This document shows positions 21,890-32,649 of a stretch of DNA of 64,000 nt, one piece after another. The first letter of the stretch is position 1, and each line of letters starts with the position of its first letter. Below the pieces are notes generated by a model that saw only the letters and a program-made list of their open reading frames with translations, did no database searches and was not told the DNA's origin. A program made the position numbers and the translations under genes. The stretch is from Archivesica marissinica (taxonomy: Eukaryota > Mollusca > Bivalvia > Venerida > Vesicomyidae), in contig CM026403.1 in the NCBI GenBank assembly GCA_014843695.1, positions 45,223,645-45,287,644 on the forward strand, written 5' to 3'.

Positions 21890-22294
21890 GAGATCCGTGG
21901 GGGGGGGGGGTATATGACTAACTAATGCATCTTTGATGGCATAAGCTTACGCATTTAAACAAAGAATAATGACATTGATTACTAGAGTCCCATTATATCA
22001 GCTTGCTTATATTATGCGAAGCAGTGATATATTCAAAGGAGCTAAGCGCTTGCATATAACGTGTGATAATAAGTTTTGTCTTATATTTCCATTTTACAAT
22101 AATAAGTGATGCGGAATTTTAAGCAGAACTTGAAGAAATCTTCTAGCAAAGGACCTGGTTGCATCCCGTTTATTTATATATTAACACCCTTTATGGTAAT
22201 TTATTTACGACATCGTCACATGCAAATAGTTTTGTGTGCTCGTTTTGGGAGATGGAAGTGAACACCAACACCGTATATCATAATTAAGGCCACT

Positions 22295-22524
22295 AAGTCG
22301 TGATAGCGTAGTGGTAGAGCGTTCGCTTCAGGTGCGAAATATCTGGAGTTCGAGCCCCGCTGGAGTCGTTACGATTGTGCCGTTAGGAAAGGCATTTAAA
22401 TTCCACGTTGCCTCTTCTCTCTCCCTCGTGGCGATGGATTCCATCAGGAATGAGATCACGAGAGTGATTAATATAAGTTGTAATAACTTGTTTCGCAATC
22501 GAGCTCAAATAAATTTGTATAAAC
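22295..22524 (+). mobile_element. SINE-2, intact copy with 14-bp target duplication
   Basis: tRNA-like head (GATAGCGTAGTGGTAGAGCG, B box AGTTCGAGCCC), body with GGCAttTAAATTCCACGTTG-type core, tail CGAGCTCAAATAAATTTGTA. It is flanked by identical TAATTAAGGCCACT at 22281-22294 and 22525-22538, so the boundaries are exact (230 bp). It sits beside or inside a SINE-6 copy. Confidence 0.9.
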
Positions 22525-22539
22525 TAATTAAGGCCACTC

Positions 22540-22905
22540 TCCAGCTATTATTGATGGAAGAACATCCCGCGTGCCCCTCAGAGCAGTATGTCAAGCACAG
22601 GCGGGTACCCGGCTAGAACCAAGAACATCCCGCGTGCCCCTCAGAGCAGTATTTCAAGCACAGACGGGTACCCGGCTAGAACCAAGAACATCCCGCGTGC
22701 CCCTCAGAGCAGTATTTCAAGCACAGGCGGATACCCGGCTAGAACCAAGAACATCCCGCGTGCCCCTCAGAGCAGTATTTCAGGCACAGGCGGATACCCG
22801 GCTAGAACCAAGAACCACCCCCAAGCCTGCTGGATAGCGTCCTCACATATAAAGAACCCGACGCCCCTAGTGGGATTCCAACCCACAGCGGTGAATGAAT
22901 GGAAA
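22540..22905 (-). mobile_element. SINE-6 copy with internal 63-bp expansion
   Basis: CCAGCTATTATTGATGGAAG...CCGGCTAGAACCAAGAACCA...CTGCTGGATAGCGTCCTCAC...CCCAGTGGGATTCCAACCC-like head. The segment AACATCCCGCGTGCCCCTCA...CTAGAACCAAG is repeated four times (63 bp). Confidence 0.65.
22560..22812. repeat. 63-bp array, 4 copies, within SINE-6
   Basis: Unit AACATCCCGCGTGCCCCTCA + GAGCAGTATTTCAAGCACAG + GCGGGTACCCGGCTAGAACC + AAG. Copies differ by one to three bases. Confidence 0.95.
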
Positions 22906-22922
22906 AAGGAAGTGATTTGAAC

Positions 22923-23005
22923 TTATTAGGGTCAGACGGGGGATTGAACCTGCGATCCCTGGATTACCAGTCCAGCGTGTTACCATTGGGCTATAGATCC
23001 GTCTG
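22923..23005 (-). mobile_element. SINE-1 copy, head only
   Basis: Only the tRNA-like head and first body bases remain (TTATTAGGGTCAGACGGGGG...GATCCGTCTG). It abuts the end of the SINE-6 copy. Confidence 0.75.
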
Positions 23006-23372
23006 TAAATTGAAGAAAAGACGCAATTATAGCCTTAAATACATTGGGCCGACCTAGATTACAGGCATGATCATGCTATGTTCGTGTACTTATGCTTTGT
23101 ATATTTATAATTATCATGCTGAGTGCAATACAAGAGAAGAATTCTATAAGACTATGTCTTCCATTCTAATCCTGTTTCTGTATTCTGATTATGTGTGATT
23201 GTTCAATATGTATTATATTGGGAAATAAAATATGTTTAAACTAAAACTAATACAATATTATTAAACTTAATTACGGACACGTCTGACAGGTGAGACTAGG
23301 ACTGGGTTAAGACAGCGTGGGCATTTTTGTTTTTCCTTTTTGTTTAATTATTAGTATCTTCTTTTCTTTGAA

Positions 23373-25274
23373 GTGTTGATTCAGATTGCTTTTTGTTTGA
23401 TTCAGTTTCTATTTTGCGTCCATACATTATTGTTTCCATCATATGTATGCTTCTCCAATGGGACTGTCCCGTCTATCTGGGGCAAATGTATTATAAACCC
23501 GATACCAAAACCCTCAATGACGGATTCAAGAGATCCCCTGTCTTATAGGGGCATAGCACTGGCCTCAGCCATGTACAAGATTTATTGTAATATTTTAAAC
23601 GCCAGGCTAAGTTGTTGGGCTGAACATAACGATAAGATCGCAGATGAGCAAAACGGTTTCAGAAAGAAGCGTAGTACCATAGATCACTTATCCACTTTGA
23701 CCTCTATTATTGATACAAGAAAACAAGTTAAAAAAGCCACATTCTGTGCCTTTATTGATTTTAGTAAGGCGTACGATTTTATTAACAGAGATAAATTGTG
23801 GAAAAGACTCAATGAAATTGGAGTTGCCGGTAATATGTGGCGAGCTGTTAAGTCTATCTACTCATCTGTGTCGTCATGTATTAGGGTACACTCTTTTAAG
23901 ACTGATTGGTTTGATGTTAATTGTGGCTTAAGACAGGGGTGCATTCTATCGCCGCTTTTATTTAATTTGTACATTAATGATTTAACGATATTTTTGAAAT
24001 CATTAAATATCGGTGTTAATGTCGATAATGACTGTATAGGTATTCTATTGTACGCGGATGACATTGTCCTACTAGCAGAAAACCAACTTGATTTGCAGAG
24101 ATTATTGAATGCTTTACATGACTGGTGCAATATAAACGATATGTTTATAAACAGGGATAAAAGTAGAGTTGTCCATTTTCGTCCTGCTTCTATGCCAAGA
24201 TCTGATGTTATTTTTAAATGTGGTGTTAATGTTCTGGAAACTATAGGTATATATACTTATTTAGGAATTGTTTTGAGTGAATACCTTGACTTCAATGTTA
24301 CTGCAAAATGTGTTGCTCAAAGTGCAAGTCGTGCATTGGGACTGCTCATTGCTAAATGTAAGTTAGTTGGGGGTGTACCATATAATGTTTTCTCCAAATT
24401 GTATGACTCTGTTGTCTGGCCTGTGATTGCTTATGGCGCCCCGGTTTGGGGATATAAAGCGTTTTCATGCATTAATGCAATCCACAATCGTGCCATGCGT
24501 TTCTTTCTTGGTATTGGGAAATATTCTCCCAATGCAGCTGTCTCCGGGGAAATGGGTTGGCAGCCGCCAGTTGTGCGACAATGGAAGCACATATCTGGGT
24601 TTTGGGCACGCTTAGCTAATACCGACAATTCCAGATTAAATAAGCGAGTTGCACTATGGGCGAATGCTAAATCTACAAGTTATAAAAACTGGTTTTATTA
24701 TGTCAAGAGACAGTTTGCAGACATTACTTTGATGGATTACTGTAACCTATCTATACCTATACATAAGCACAATTTAGTAGATAGTGTGGAAAATGCGGTA
24801 ATGGAGAAATATGTTACTGACTGGTCCACCTCTATTAACAGTGTGATAGGTGTTTCTGGACGTGGTCGCAATAAGCTTAGAACCTACTGTACATTTAAAT
24901 TTAAATTTCAAACAGAAGTATATTGTAAAATGATTTTACCCACACGTCACAGATCAGCATTATGTAAATTTAGATGTGGAGTTGCTCCATTACGTATAGA
25001 AACCGGAAGGTATGAGAATTTACCACTTGATGAACGTAAGTGCCCTTTCTGTAATGTATTAGAAGACGAAAGTCATGTATTATTAGAATGTTCACTGTAT
25101 GATGATTTGAGAGCTGTTCTCTTAGAGAAAGCCTCATTATATGAAAATGACTTTCGGAACAAACCTGTATCCGACCAGCTTAGAATTATTTTTACTACTA
25201 TACCTCTGATTAGAATTGTTGCCAAAACCTGTTTTTATATTCTTCAAAGACGATCCTTTTATTTATGTAAATAA
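23373..25274 (+). CDS. LINE reverse transcriptase (5'-truncated ORF, 633 codons open)
   Basis: Real homology starts near residue 25 (FSNGTVPSIWGKCIINPIPK); the Met at 23373 is fortuitous. RT motifs in order: DPLSYRGIALASAMYKIYCN, EQNGFRKKRSTIDHL, FCAFIDFSKAYDFINRDKLW, LRQGCILSPLLFNLYINDL, the catalytic LLYADDIVLLAE and a thumb region (KSRVVHF, YTYLGIVLSE). The C-terminus has CKFRCGVAPLRIETGRY and CPFCNVLEDESHVLLECSLY, a CCHC-like knuckle. There is no stop or frameshift across 600 codons, so this copy inserted recently. Confidence 0.9.
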   Translation: MLIQIAFCLIQFLFCVHTLLFPSYVCFSNGTVPSIWGKCIINPIPKPSMTDSRDPLSYRGIALASAMYKIYCNILNARLSCWAEHNDKIADEQNGFRKKRSTIDHLSTLTSIIDTRKQVKKATFCAFIDFSKAYDFINRDKLWKRLNEIGVAGNMWRAVKSIYSSVSSCIRVHSFKTDWFDVNCGLRQGCILSPLLFNLYINDLTIFLKSLNIGVNVDNDCIGILLYADDIVLLAENQLDLQRLLNALHDWCNINDMFINRDKSRVVHFRPASMPRSDVIFKCGVNVLETIGIYTYLGIVLSEYLDFNVTAKCVAQSASRALGLLIAKCKLVGGVPYNVFSKLYDSVVWPVIAYGAPVWGYKAFSCINAIHNRAMRFFLGIGKYSPNAAVSGEMGWQPPVVRQWKHISGFWARLANTDNSRLNKRVALWANAKSTSYKNWFYYVKRQFADITLMDYCNLSIPIHKHNLVDSVENAVMEKYVTDWSTSINSVIGVSGRGRNKLRTYCTFKFKFQTEVYCKMILPTRHRSALCKFRCGVAPLRIETGRYENLPLDERKCPFCNVLEDESHVLLECSLYDDLRAVLLEKASLYENDFRNKPVSDQLRIIFTTIPLIRIVAKTCFYILQRRSFYLCK

Positions 25275-25650
25275 TGTATCCATTTGATTTATTGATTGTG
25301 TGTCTCTTATCCATTCCGAGAAACAGCTGCTAATTAGTTCAACCGCGATCTGATCGAGGTTGATAACTGATATTTTAAAACATTTCTTAATTGCGCATTA
25401 GTGCTTTTTTTCCATTTCAGTATTTCAAAATTTCCGGTTTTAGTAAGTATTTAATTTTCAATTAGCGACTGTTCCCCGGTTTTAATATGTAAATATAATA
25501 ATATGTCGATAGACTGTGATAGTTTGATTATCTGTGATTACATTAGTCTCTTATAATTCTTTTATAATGAATGGTGTTGTACTATGCCACGATAATTTGT
25601 TGTGTATATTTTATGTATTGTACAACGATGAGACTGAAATAAAGAATAAA
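23440..25650 (+). mobile_element. 5'-truncated LINE with long RT ORF
   Basis: Homology begins abruptly at about 23445 inside the RT domain; no endonuclease or ORF1 is present, as in usual 5'-truncated insertions. The 3' UTR runs past the stop at 25274 to AATAAAGAATAAATC near 25640. The encoded RT belongs to a different LINE family from the one at 45-51 kb (YADD rather than FADD, and a CPFC zinc knuckle), and shares its family with the fragment at 38171-39400. It is a plus-strand insertion in the SLC5A intron. Confidence 0.8.
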
Positions 25651-25754
25651 TCTATGTATGTCTATCTAAATTCCAACATTTCTGTTTATATTAATAAAGT
25701 AAAATTGACAGTACTGAGATGATATCACACCTTTTGTTTAATAAAGTTTGATTA

Positions 25755-25915
25755 TTGGGAAGGGCCGTTTTCTAATGTTGGCTATAACTTGTGGCCCGAC
25801 CCTTTTGTTATGTTACACACATGTATGTATCTTATACATTGTTAATTTCTATTCTGTATCATGCATGCATGTCAACTGTACTGTTTAATATGCATATGCA
25901 ATAAAATATGGTTAA
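25755..25915 (+). mobile_element. Detached LINE 3' end, diverged
   Basis: GGGAAGGGCCG...CTAATGTTGGCTATAACTTG...GGCCCGACCC, ending AATAAAATATGG. A diverged copy of the 3'-UTR family seen at 19548 and 39455. It lies about 100 bp past the 3' end of the RT LINE. Confidence 0.5.
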
Positions 25916-25919
25916 AAAA

Positions 25920-27100
25920 CCCCAGATGAACTTACAGCAATGCATGGGATTTACTGTCAATACTGATAGCAAATTGAAGCCCAGGCAGAGTAATCGATAA
26001 TCAATTAATTGTTAAGATCAATACGGTATATTGTCGCAAACTCTCCTTTTTCTTCTTGTATGTATATGACTCAGTTGCTTCGGCTCTTACCAGGGTCTAT
26101 CCTATTGTAGACTCGCTGGAGTTGTCTAGGGGGTTTCTTCTTCGATATATGTATTAATGATAACTCAACACAGTCTTACATTTCTTCTATGTAATATCTT
26201 GTCTAAATTGGCATCAGAGATCTTCATATATATATAATCAGTGATTTATATATATATACATCGTATCATTAAACGCTTATTTAACAATCCAATTGTGTGA
26301 GCCGACTATGCGCTACACAGTATACTTAACTCCAGTATCTCTAATCCGTCATTACTCAATATCACTATAATCTAATCAAGGTTTCTGATTTATTAACTTT
26401 TAATCACCTTCGATATGGTTCGCCGAAACTCTCTGTTTCTTCTATGGCTGAACGATTTTATTTAATTATTCGACAAATCTTTATAAGTTATAATTCTTAT
26501 AATGTCCATAATATCTAAGTATCATAGAAACAGTTTATCTGTTCTATATAATAGAATGAGATCACGCCACTCTCTCTCCTGGAGGTAGGCTTTAGTGTTC
26601 TGATTTTAGTTACTAAAATCCATTTCTTATATACACGATTGAATCAGTGTCTATATGATATAACAATTCCTAAAACATCTGTTATTCCTAAAACATCTGT
26701 TATGTTATCTAATATTACACCATCAAACCAGTTCGTCGCCTTTATATTACATAACTGGACACCTGCAACCACGGCCTCGATAAACTGAGATTAGGCCTAA
26801 AATCTTAAGTCATTTCCCGCGCGAAGCGAGACTGATAATTTTAGGCGCGAAAATAATAGCAGACGATTATGCATAAAACAAATATATATATATTACATGG
26901 TAAACACTTGGCCATATATAGAAACAGTTTAAAGTATTTATATAATACATTACTATTTATATATAACAATAATAAACATTTCGTGCAAATAATTGTGGTT
27001 TTGCACAATATATAAACCTCTATAAAGTTATGTATGTTGGGTCGCTCGCTCATATGGTTCTCCGGAGGCGAGGGTAAATAAGCTCAATCATCATCTGTAT
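25920..27100. other. No gene seen
   Basis: AT-rich intronic DNA. Notable only are TATATATATAATCAGTGATT + TATATATATA near 26225 and a tandem TCCTAAAACATCTGTTAT pair near 26665-26700. Confidence 0.6.
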
Positions 27101-27103
27101 GTT

Positions 27104-27366
27104 GGATCTGTAGTCCAGTGGTAACACGCTGGACTGGTAATCCAGAGTTCGATCCCCCCGTCTGACCATAATAAAAATAACAGTCTTTCAGATGGGACTT
27201 TAAACCGAGGTATCGTGTCGATGCTGTATACATGTACTGTGCACGAACCAGAGGAGACTCTGGAATGTGTCTCTGTCTGTATCATTGCACTATCCTCCAA
27301 AAATCTAAAATGACTACTCGCTCTTATAGGCAACCGGTAGCGTCGATAAATAAACGGAAAACACAC
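27104..27366 (+). mobile_element. SINE-1 copy
   Basis: Starts GGATCTGTAGTCCAGTGGTA; the tail is GCGTCGATAAATAAACGG. It is immediately followed by a SINE-3 copy. Confidence 0.8.
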
Positions 27367-27367
27367 A

Positions 27368-27535
27368 CTATGTACGGTAGTCGCCAGATCGGACAGGTGG
27401 GTTTTCTCCGGGTACTCCGGTTTCTTCCCACACGAATGACCACAAATACGCTTTCATCCGCGCGAACTAGAGTGATTAATATAAGTTGTTAGAACTAGCT
27501 TCGCAATCGTTGTAAAATAAATAAAGTTTAAACTT
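27368..27535 (+). mobile_element. SINE-3 copy
   Basis: GTACGGTAGTCGCCAGATCG, GGTGGGTTTTCTCCGGGTAC, CCACACGAATGACCACAAAT and a SINE-2-like tail (AGAGTGATTAATATAAGTTG). The shared tail suggests that SINE-2 and SINE-3 rely on the same LINE partner. Confidence 0.7.
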
Positions 27536-27867
27536 AAATTTATTATAAATTTAATCTGTCGGGGCCTCAAAATATCACTACAAATATTATAGCCAGTTAG
27601 AACAGCTACAAGTGAGTTTGCCATGTAGCATGAGGAAAGCAATCGTAAGTAGTATAGTTTTATATATATTGTTCCTTTCATCCGCGTACATCACCTTTGC
27701 ATAGCGTAATGTTCTTATTTAAATTATATAGCAACTCATTAGCAGGTTTTCACCTATAAATAGTTCCTGACTGGTGAGGATAATACAGTATGCATAATGT
27801 TCATGAATGAAGATGCTTAACATTGTCATCATAAGTAGTTTTCTCCGTCCTGCAACGTGCACTCGAG

Positions 27868-27975
27868 GGAGAGAGAGAGAGGGAGGGAGAGAGGGGTGGG
27901 AGGGAGATGGAAATGGAGAGGGGGAGATGGAGATAGGGTGGGGGAGGGAGAGGGAAATGGAGAGGGAGAGAGGGA
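27868..27975. repeat. Purine-rich (GAGAGGG)-type tract
   Basis: Plus strand is almost all G and A for 108 bp (GAGAGAGAGGGAGGGAGAGA...), a candidate triplex-forming (H-DNA) tract. It directly precedes the 75-bp array. Confidence 0.85.
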
Positions 27976-27998
27976 TGCATTAGATATTGCCAGATCAT

Positions 27999-29440
27999 AT
28001 GAATTTATATAACACATATATATTGCCAGTCGCGGAACGCATAGTTATAGCACAGAGAGATTGCCAGATCGCATGAATATTATATAACACATTTATATTG
28101 CCAGTCGAGGAACGCATAGCTATAGCACAGCGAGATTGCCAGATCGCATGAATATTATATAACACATAGATATTGCCAGTCGAGGAACGCATAGCTATAG
28201 CACATAGAGATTGCCAGATCGCATGGATATTATATAACACATATATATTGCCAGTCGCGGAACACATAGCTATAGCACATAGAGATTGCCAGCTCGCATG
28301 GATATTATATAACACATATATATTGCCAGTCGCGGAACGCATAGCTATAGCACATAGAGATTGCCAGATCGCATGAATATTATATAACACATAGATATTG
28401 CCAGTCGAGGAATGCATAGCTATAGGACACAGATATTGCCAGATCGCATGAATATTATATAACACATAGATATTTCCAGTCGAGGAACGCATAGCTATAG
28501 CACATAGAGATTGCCAGATCGCATGAATATTATATAACACATAGATATTGCCAGTCGAGGAACGCATAGTTATAGCACACACAGATTGCCAGATCGCATG
28601 AATATTATATAACACATATATATTGCCAGTCGCGGAACGCATAGCTATAGCACATAGAGATTGCCAGCTCGCATGGATATTATATAACACATATATATTG
28701 CCAGTCGCGGAACGCATAGCTATAGCACATAGAGATTGCCAGATCGCATGAATATTATATAACACATAGATATTGCCAGTCGAGGAACGCATAGCTATAG
28801 GACACAGATATTGCCAGATCGCATGAATATTATATAACACATAGATATTTCCAGTCGAGGAACGCATAGCTATAGCACATAGAGATTGCCAGATCGCATG
28901 AATATTATATAACACATAGATATTGCCAGTCGAGGAACGCATAGTCATAGCACACACAGATTGCCAGATCGCATGAATATTATATAACACATAGATATTG
29001 CCAGTCGAGGAACGCATAGCTATAGGACACAGATATTGCCAGATCGCATGAATATTATATAACACATAGATATTTCCAGTCGAGGAACGCATAGCTATAG
29101 CACATAGAGATTGCCAGATCGCATGAATATTATATAACACATAGATATTGCCAGTCGAGGAACGCATAGCTATAGGACACAGATATTGCCAGATCGCATG
29201 AATATTATATAACACATAGATATTTCCAGTCGAGGAACGCATAGCTATAGCACATAGAGATTGCCAGATCGCATGAATATTATATAACACATAGATATTG
29301 CCAGTCGAGGAACGCATAGCTATAGCACACAGAGATTGCCAGTTCGCATGTATATTATATAACACATAGATATTGCCAGTCGAGGAACGCATAGCTATAG
29401 CACACAGAGATTGCCAGTTCGCATGAATATAGTAGAGAGA
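27999..29440. repeat. 75-bp array, about 19 copies
   Basis: Unit ATTGCCAGTCGCGGAACGCA + TAGCTATAGCACATAGAGAT + TGCCAGATCGCATGAATATT + ATATAACACATATAT. Each unit contains two ATTGCCAG half-sites. Variants such as TATAGGACACAGATATTGCC recur at regular multi-unit spacing. The minus frame stays open for 550 codons with a 25-residue period. Confidence 0.95.
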
Positions 29441-29541
29441 GATTGTCAGATAGCAAATTTCGACTATACAACAACATTTGGATGAGATAATAGGTAGCTT
29501 ATGATCGTTAGATGTAGAGAGAGAATACATGGTCTGTTGGT

Positions 29542-29640
29542 GTATTAGTGTGTATGTGGTCAGTATATGTCGATGTCCAGTATGTCGGTGTATTAGTGTG
29601 TATGTGGTCAGTCTATGTCGATGTCCAGTATGTCGTTGGC
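29542..29640. repeat. 51-bp direct duplication
   Basis: GGTGTATTAGTGTGTATGTG + GTCAGTATATGTCGATGTCC + AGTATGTC occurs twice in tandem. Confidence 0.85.
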
Positions 29641-29838
29641 GATTCATTTCAGTTGTTGATCAGTGACCACTGTATTTCAGCGGCGACTTAAAGGTCAGAC
29701 ACCGCTATTGCAATTTCCTTAGGCCACCATTATAACACACAGTGCAATGGGAAATAGCAGTCAGTTATCTTCCTTGGCATCCGCTAGGGGCGCCACTGTA
29801 CCCGGTCCTGGAATTCTCGCAGAATAAACAGCATTAAC

Positions 29839-29939
29839 ATGGCATCGAAGTTCGGTCTTATGACAATACCACAGTTAAAATCGGAATTAAAGAAGAGAAA
29901 TGCAAAGCAGACAGGAAGGAAAATGGATTTGGTTGAAAG
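29839..29939 (+). pseudogene. SAP-domain exon of a SAP + SWIM protein (exon 1)
   Basis: Encodes MASKFGLMTIPQLKSELKKR and NAKQTGRKMDLVE, then two bases of an Arg codon. This is a SAP motif, a 35-residue DNA-binding helix-bend-helix with pattern L-x-x-EL-x-x-R-x-x-x-x-GxKxxLVxRL. The donor GAAAG|GTATTA joins exactly to the acceptor TTTCAG|GTTAGA at 30346, continuing ...ER-LEAYDRN. An intron between SAP and the rest suggests a host-type gene rather than a retrocopy. SAP-SWIM-YqaJ-exonuclease proteins form an expanded family in molluscs and cnidarians; that comparison is from family knowledge. Confidence 0.7.
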
Positions 29940-30345
29940 GTATTAATTTTGCTTCAAATTTGAGCGTAATAAGCAATAAAAACCGAGAAATGCAGTGATC
30001 CTGTGAACCGTAAACACGGGTCATGTCCGACAGTGCTAAGTTAATGCAATGGACGATAACACGATGATATGTAAAAAATACCTTGTAGTTGACGTTAAAA
30101 ATGGTAAAGAATATGTATTCTACCCGAATTGCAACACCTAACAGAATTAAAATTGTATAACTGGGAAAACAAACAACTTTTACGGCTAGCATACGCTATT
30201 ATATACGATAACTTTGTCTCGAAGTATATAAATGTCGAAATGGCCGTGTGGTTAGAGTGTTTTATTAATCCCAATGTTTTTTTTTTTGTCTTTTTCAGAA
30301 CAATCTAATTGATTATGACTGATTCAATATTTTTGTCCATTTCAG

Positions 30346-30842
30346 GTTAGAAGCCTATGACAGAAACCAGAATTTTGGTCAGTCTGATGTTTGTGAACCA
30401 GATTACTACATCACTGTGCCTTTGGACTCTGCTTACAGGGACGTCAATGCAGACAGTAAATTTTGCAGTATCACATCTGAAACCATTACTGACTATCTTA
30501 GCAACTTTCAGAAGGACTTTGATCACAACAGCATAAAGCAATTATACAATGAGCGATTTTTAACATACTTCCGCAGAGCCTTCGATGGAAATTGCTTGTA
30601 TGTTCGGAGTGCTTGCCATGCTGAGATGAGAAGAGGGGTCACATACCGTGTTGACATTGTTTTATGTCTAGACGGAAGTCTCAGTGCGAGTGCGCAGCAG
30701 GCATGGGGCCAAATGCACACTGTAAACATGTCTGTATAGTTTTGTATGCTGCATTCATGCAAAATAGTTTGGCACAAAAGACAGTAGTTTTCAACAGACT
30801 GGCCTTTGAGCCACAAGAAAATGCCAAATGTCAATGGGGTTG
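30346..30842 (+). pseudogene. SAP + SWIM protein, exon 2 with frameshift (truncated)
   Basis: Continues from 29939 with LEAYDRNQNFGQSDVCEPDY and reads in one frame to about 30675 (...RSACHAEMRRGVTYRVDIVL, CLDGSL). The frame then slips by one base. In the new frame (from about 30682) it reads QCECAAGMGPNAHCKHVCIV, a SWIM zinc finger of form CxCx9CxH with its Cys codons at 30685 and 30691 and CKH at 30721-30729. An in-frame stop follows near 30840 and SINE-1 inserts at 30943. The usual C-terminal YqaJ-type nuclease region is absent. Either this is a decayed copy or the one-base slip is a sequencing error in a gene fragment; the truncation favours decay. Confidence 0.7.
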
Positions 30843-30942
30843 ACCAATTGCGTTCTTTTTTATTTCCCACTAAAGACACCCACCCCCTACTCAGAAGGTA
30901 AGTTGGTGGTGAATGTTGCATTGACACCTGTATTTATAATAT

Positions 30943-31225
30943 GCGTGTGTGTGTTTTACGTTTATTTATCGTCGCTACCGTTGCCCATATGAGCGACGCC
31001 TCCTGAAGATTAGTTATTTTAGATTGTTGGAGGATAGTGCAATGATACAGACAGAGACCCATACCAGAGTCTCCTCTGGTTCTTTTACGTGCACTGTGTA
31101 AATCACCGACACGAGACCTCGGTTTAAAGTCCCATCTGAAAGACTGTTAATTTTGTTATGGTCAGACGGGGGATCGAACCTGCGATCCCTGGATTACCAG
31201 TCCAGCCTTTTACCACTGGACTACA
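30943..31225 (-). mobile_element. SINE-1 copy
   Basis: Tail end at 30943 (GTGTGTTTTACGTTTATTTA), head end CTGGACTACA at 31225. It truncates the SAP + SWIM gene fragment. Confidence 0.8.
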
Positions 31226-31689
31226 CCCTTTCCATAGGGGTGCCACTATAATAAACCTACACTTTAGGTTATAATCCATTTACAATACCACTGAGCAACC
31301 TACATCTACGTCGGGATTATTTTCCAAAAATATATCGATCTAGTTCAAGTTGTTAAAATTAATATAGACTTGTTGACAACTACAGTCAAACAACCAGGTC
31401 TGAACGATCAACGATCAGACAGGTTCATTTAATACACAATAATAGGGTGGTTAATATTTTAGTGAATTGGAAATTTGGTTTATATTATAAAAAATTACAC
31501 CGATCATGTATATACATCATACTTGACTATGACAGTTAGACCTTAGCTTAAGAACTAGTGGTATTGTGGAGTGTGGGTTCGAGACCTACTTTGGAAAAAA
31601 CATTTTATTTAATTATATTTATTTTGTGCACGAAATAGTCGTGAAACATCTCAAATACACACGCTATGTGGCTTAAATTGTGAATTATT

Positions 31690-32189
31690 TCGTAATACAT
31701 TTGAATTTTCAGGATCATCTATTTGGAATTCATTGCCTCACTCAGTTCAAAATGCTCCAACAGTTCAAAATTCTCTACTTAAGGTGGACCTATAACAATT
31801 CAAACTAATCGCGCACTTCTACTGTTATTATAAACGTGTATTGCGATTGCTATATTTATTAGAATCGTAAATATTGCTGTCTTTAAGTTGATTTCATACA
31901 TATTTTGAAGATACCACTACAAGTCAAATCTGCATATTGTTAGATAGATATAGCATCATTAATTGTCTCATTCCCATTTTCTACTCTGCTAGCCAATTCC
32001 ATATATCATCATATTCCATTACATATTAAATATAGTTTCTCTATTTTTCAGCTTTTACATTACTATATTATTCCAATGTGCAGTTCTCACTTATAGTGCT
32101 ATCTTTTGATTGCATTTGATTGTATATATGTTGAGGGCCTCATGGTAGATTAACTTTTGTTAAATGAGTACTCTCGTTAAATAAAGTCT

Positions 32190-32218
<29 letters not shown>
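31690..32218 (+). mobile_element. LINE 3' end with (ATT)n tail
   Basis: Begins with a coding remnant, FSGSSIWNSLPHSVQNAPTV, typical of LINE ORF2 C-termini. It continues as AT-rich 3' UTR and ends GTTGAGGGCCTCATGGTAG...AAATAAAGTCTTTA followed by (TTA)n. The last 80 bp recur inverted at positions 1-80. Confidence 0.75.
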
Positions 32219-32220
<2 letters not shown>

Positions 32221-32496
32221 AGTGCATTTTTACACATACCAGTCATATTCAGTACACAATGAGCAGCAGGGGGGGGGGTGAATAACATTGGGTATTAAGC
32301 CCCTCACATGTGCCCCAGCGTCTTTTGCCGTCCCCACCACCATCTCGGATCCGCGATCGATCGGATATAAAAAAGGTAGTATACACAAGGCTGGGTCTGG
32401 ACCACCTTACAACATCGATCGGATTTTGGTCGCGACGCCTTTTTTTATATCCTATTAGATATACCCAACTGTACGGTATTCCCGAATAGAGACACA

Positions 32497-32646
32497 ATGC
32501 GGCTGGGTAAAAACGAATGCAAATGGCTTACTTTGAACTCCACCAAATTCTGTGCCCGGAGGTGTATGGGAGAGTATTGTAAAGTTCACCTTGCTCATCT
32601 CCGGAAAGGTGCCGGCACAAAGCCCTGTAAAAAAATGTGGATATGA
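32497..32646 (+). CDS. Small cysteine-rich ORF (possible zinc-binding fragment)
   Basis: A 49-residue ORF beginning MRLGKNECKWLTLNSTKFCA and continuing RRCMGEYCKVHLAHLRKGAG with a further TKPC. Cysteines and one His are spaced C-x10-C-x3-C-x4-C-x2-H, like a small treble-clef or zinc-ribbon module. A one-base shift near its end would continue PCKKCGYERER, giving a CxxC pair, so the ORF may be a frameshifted piece of a longer gene or of a mobile element. No family name can be given with confidence. Confidence 0.35.
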   Translation: MRLGKNECKWLTLNSTKFCARRCMGEYCKVHLAHLRKGAGTKPCKKMWI

Positions 32647-32649
32647 GAG

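Noticed and set aside
23858..24130. Minus-strand ORF inside the LINE RT
   Set aside because: Shadow of the plus-strand reverse transcriptase.
26090..26160. SLC5A exon candidate near a CTTACC donor
   Set aside because: Translation on the minus strand gives no transporter motif and contains a stop; the missing exon was found at 17520-17579 instead.
27995..29647. 550-codon minus-strand ORF
   Set aside because: It follows the 75-bp array (a multiple of three); no homology or gene signals.
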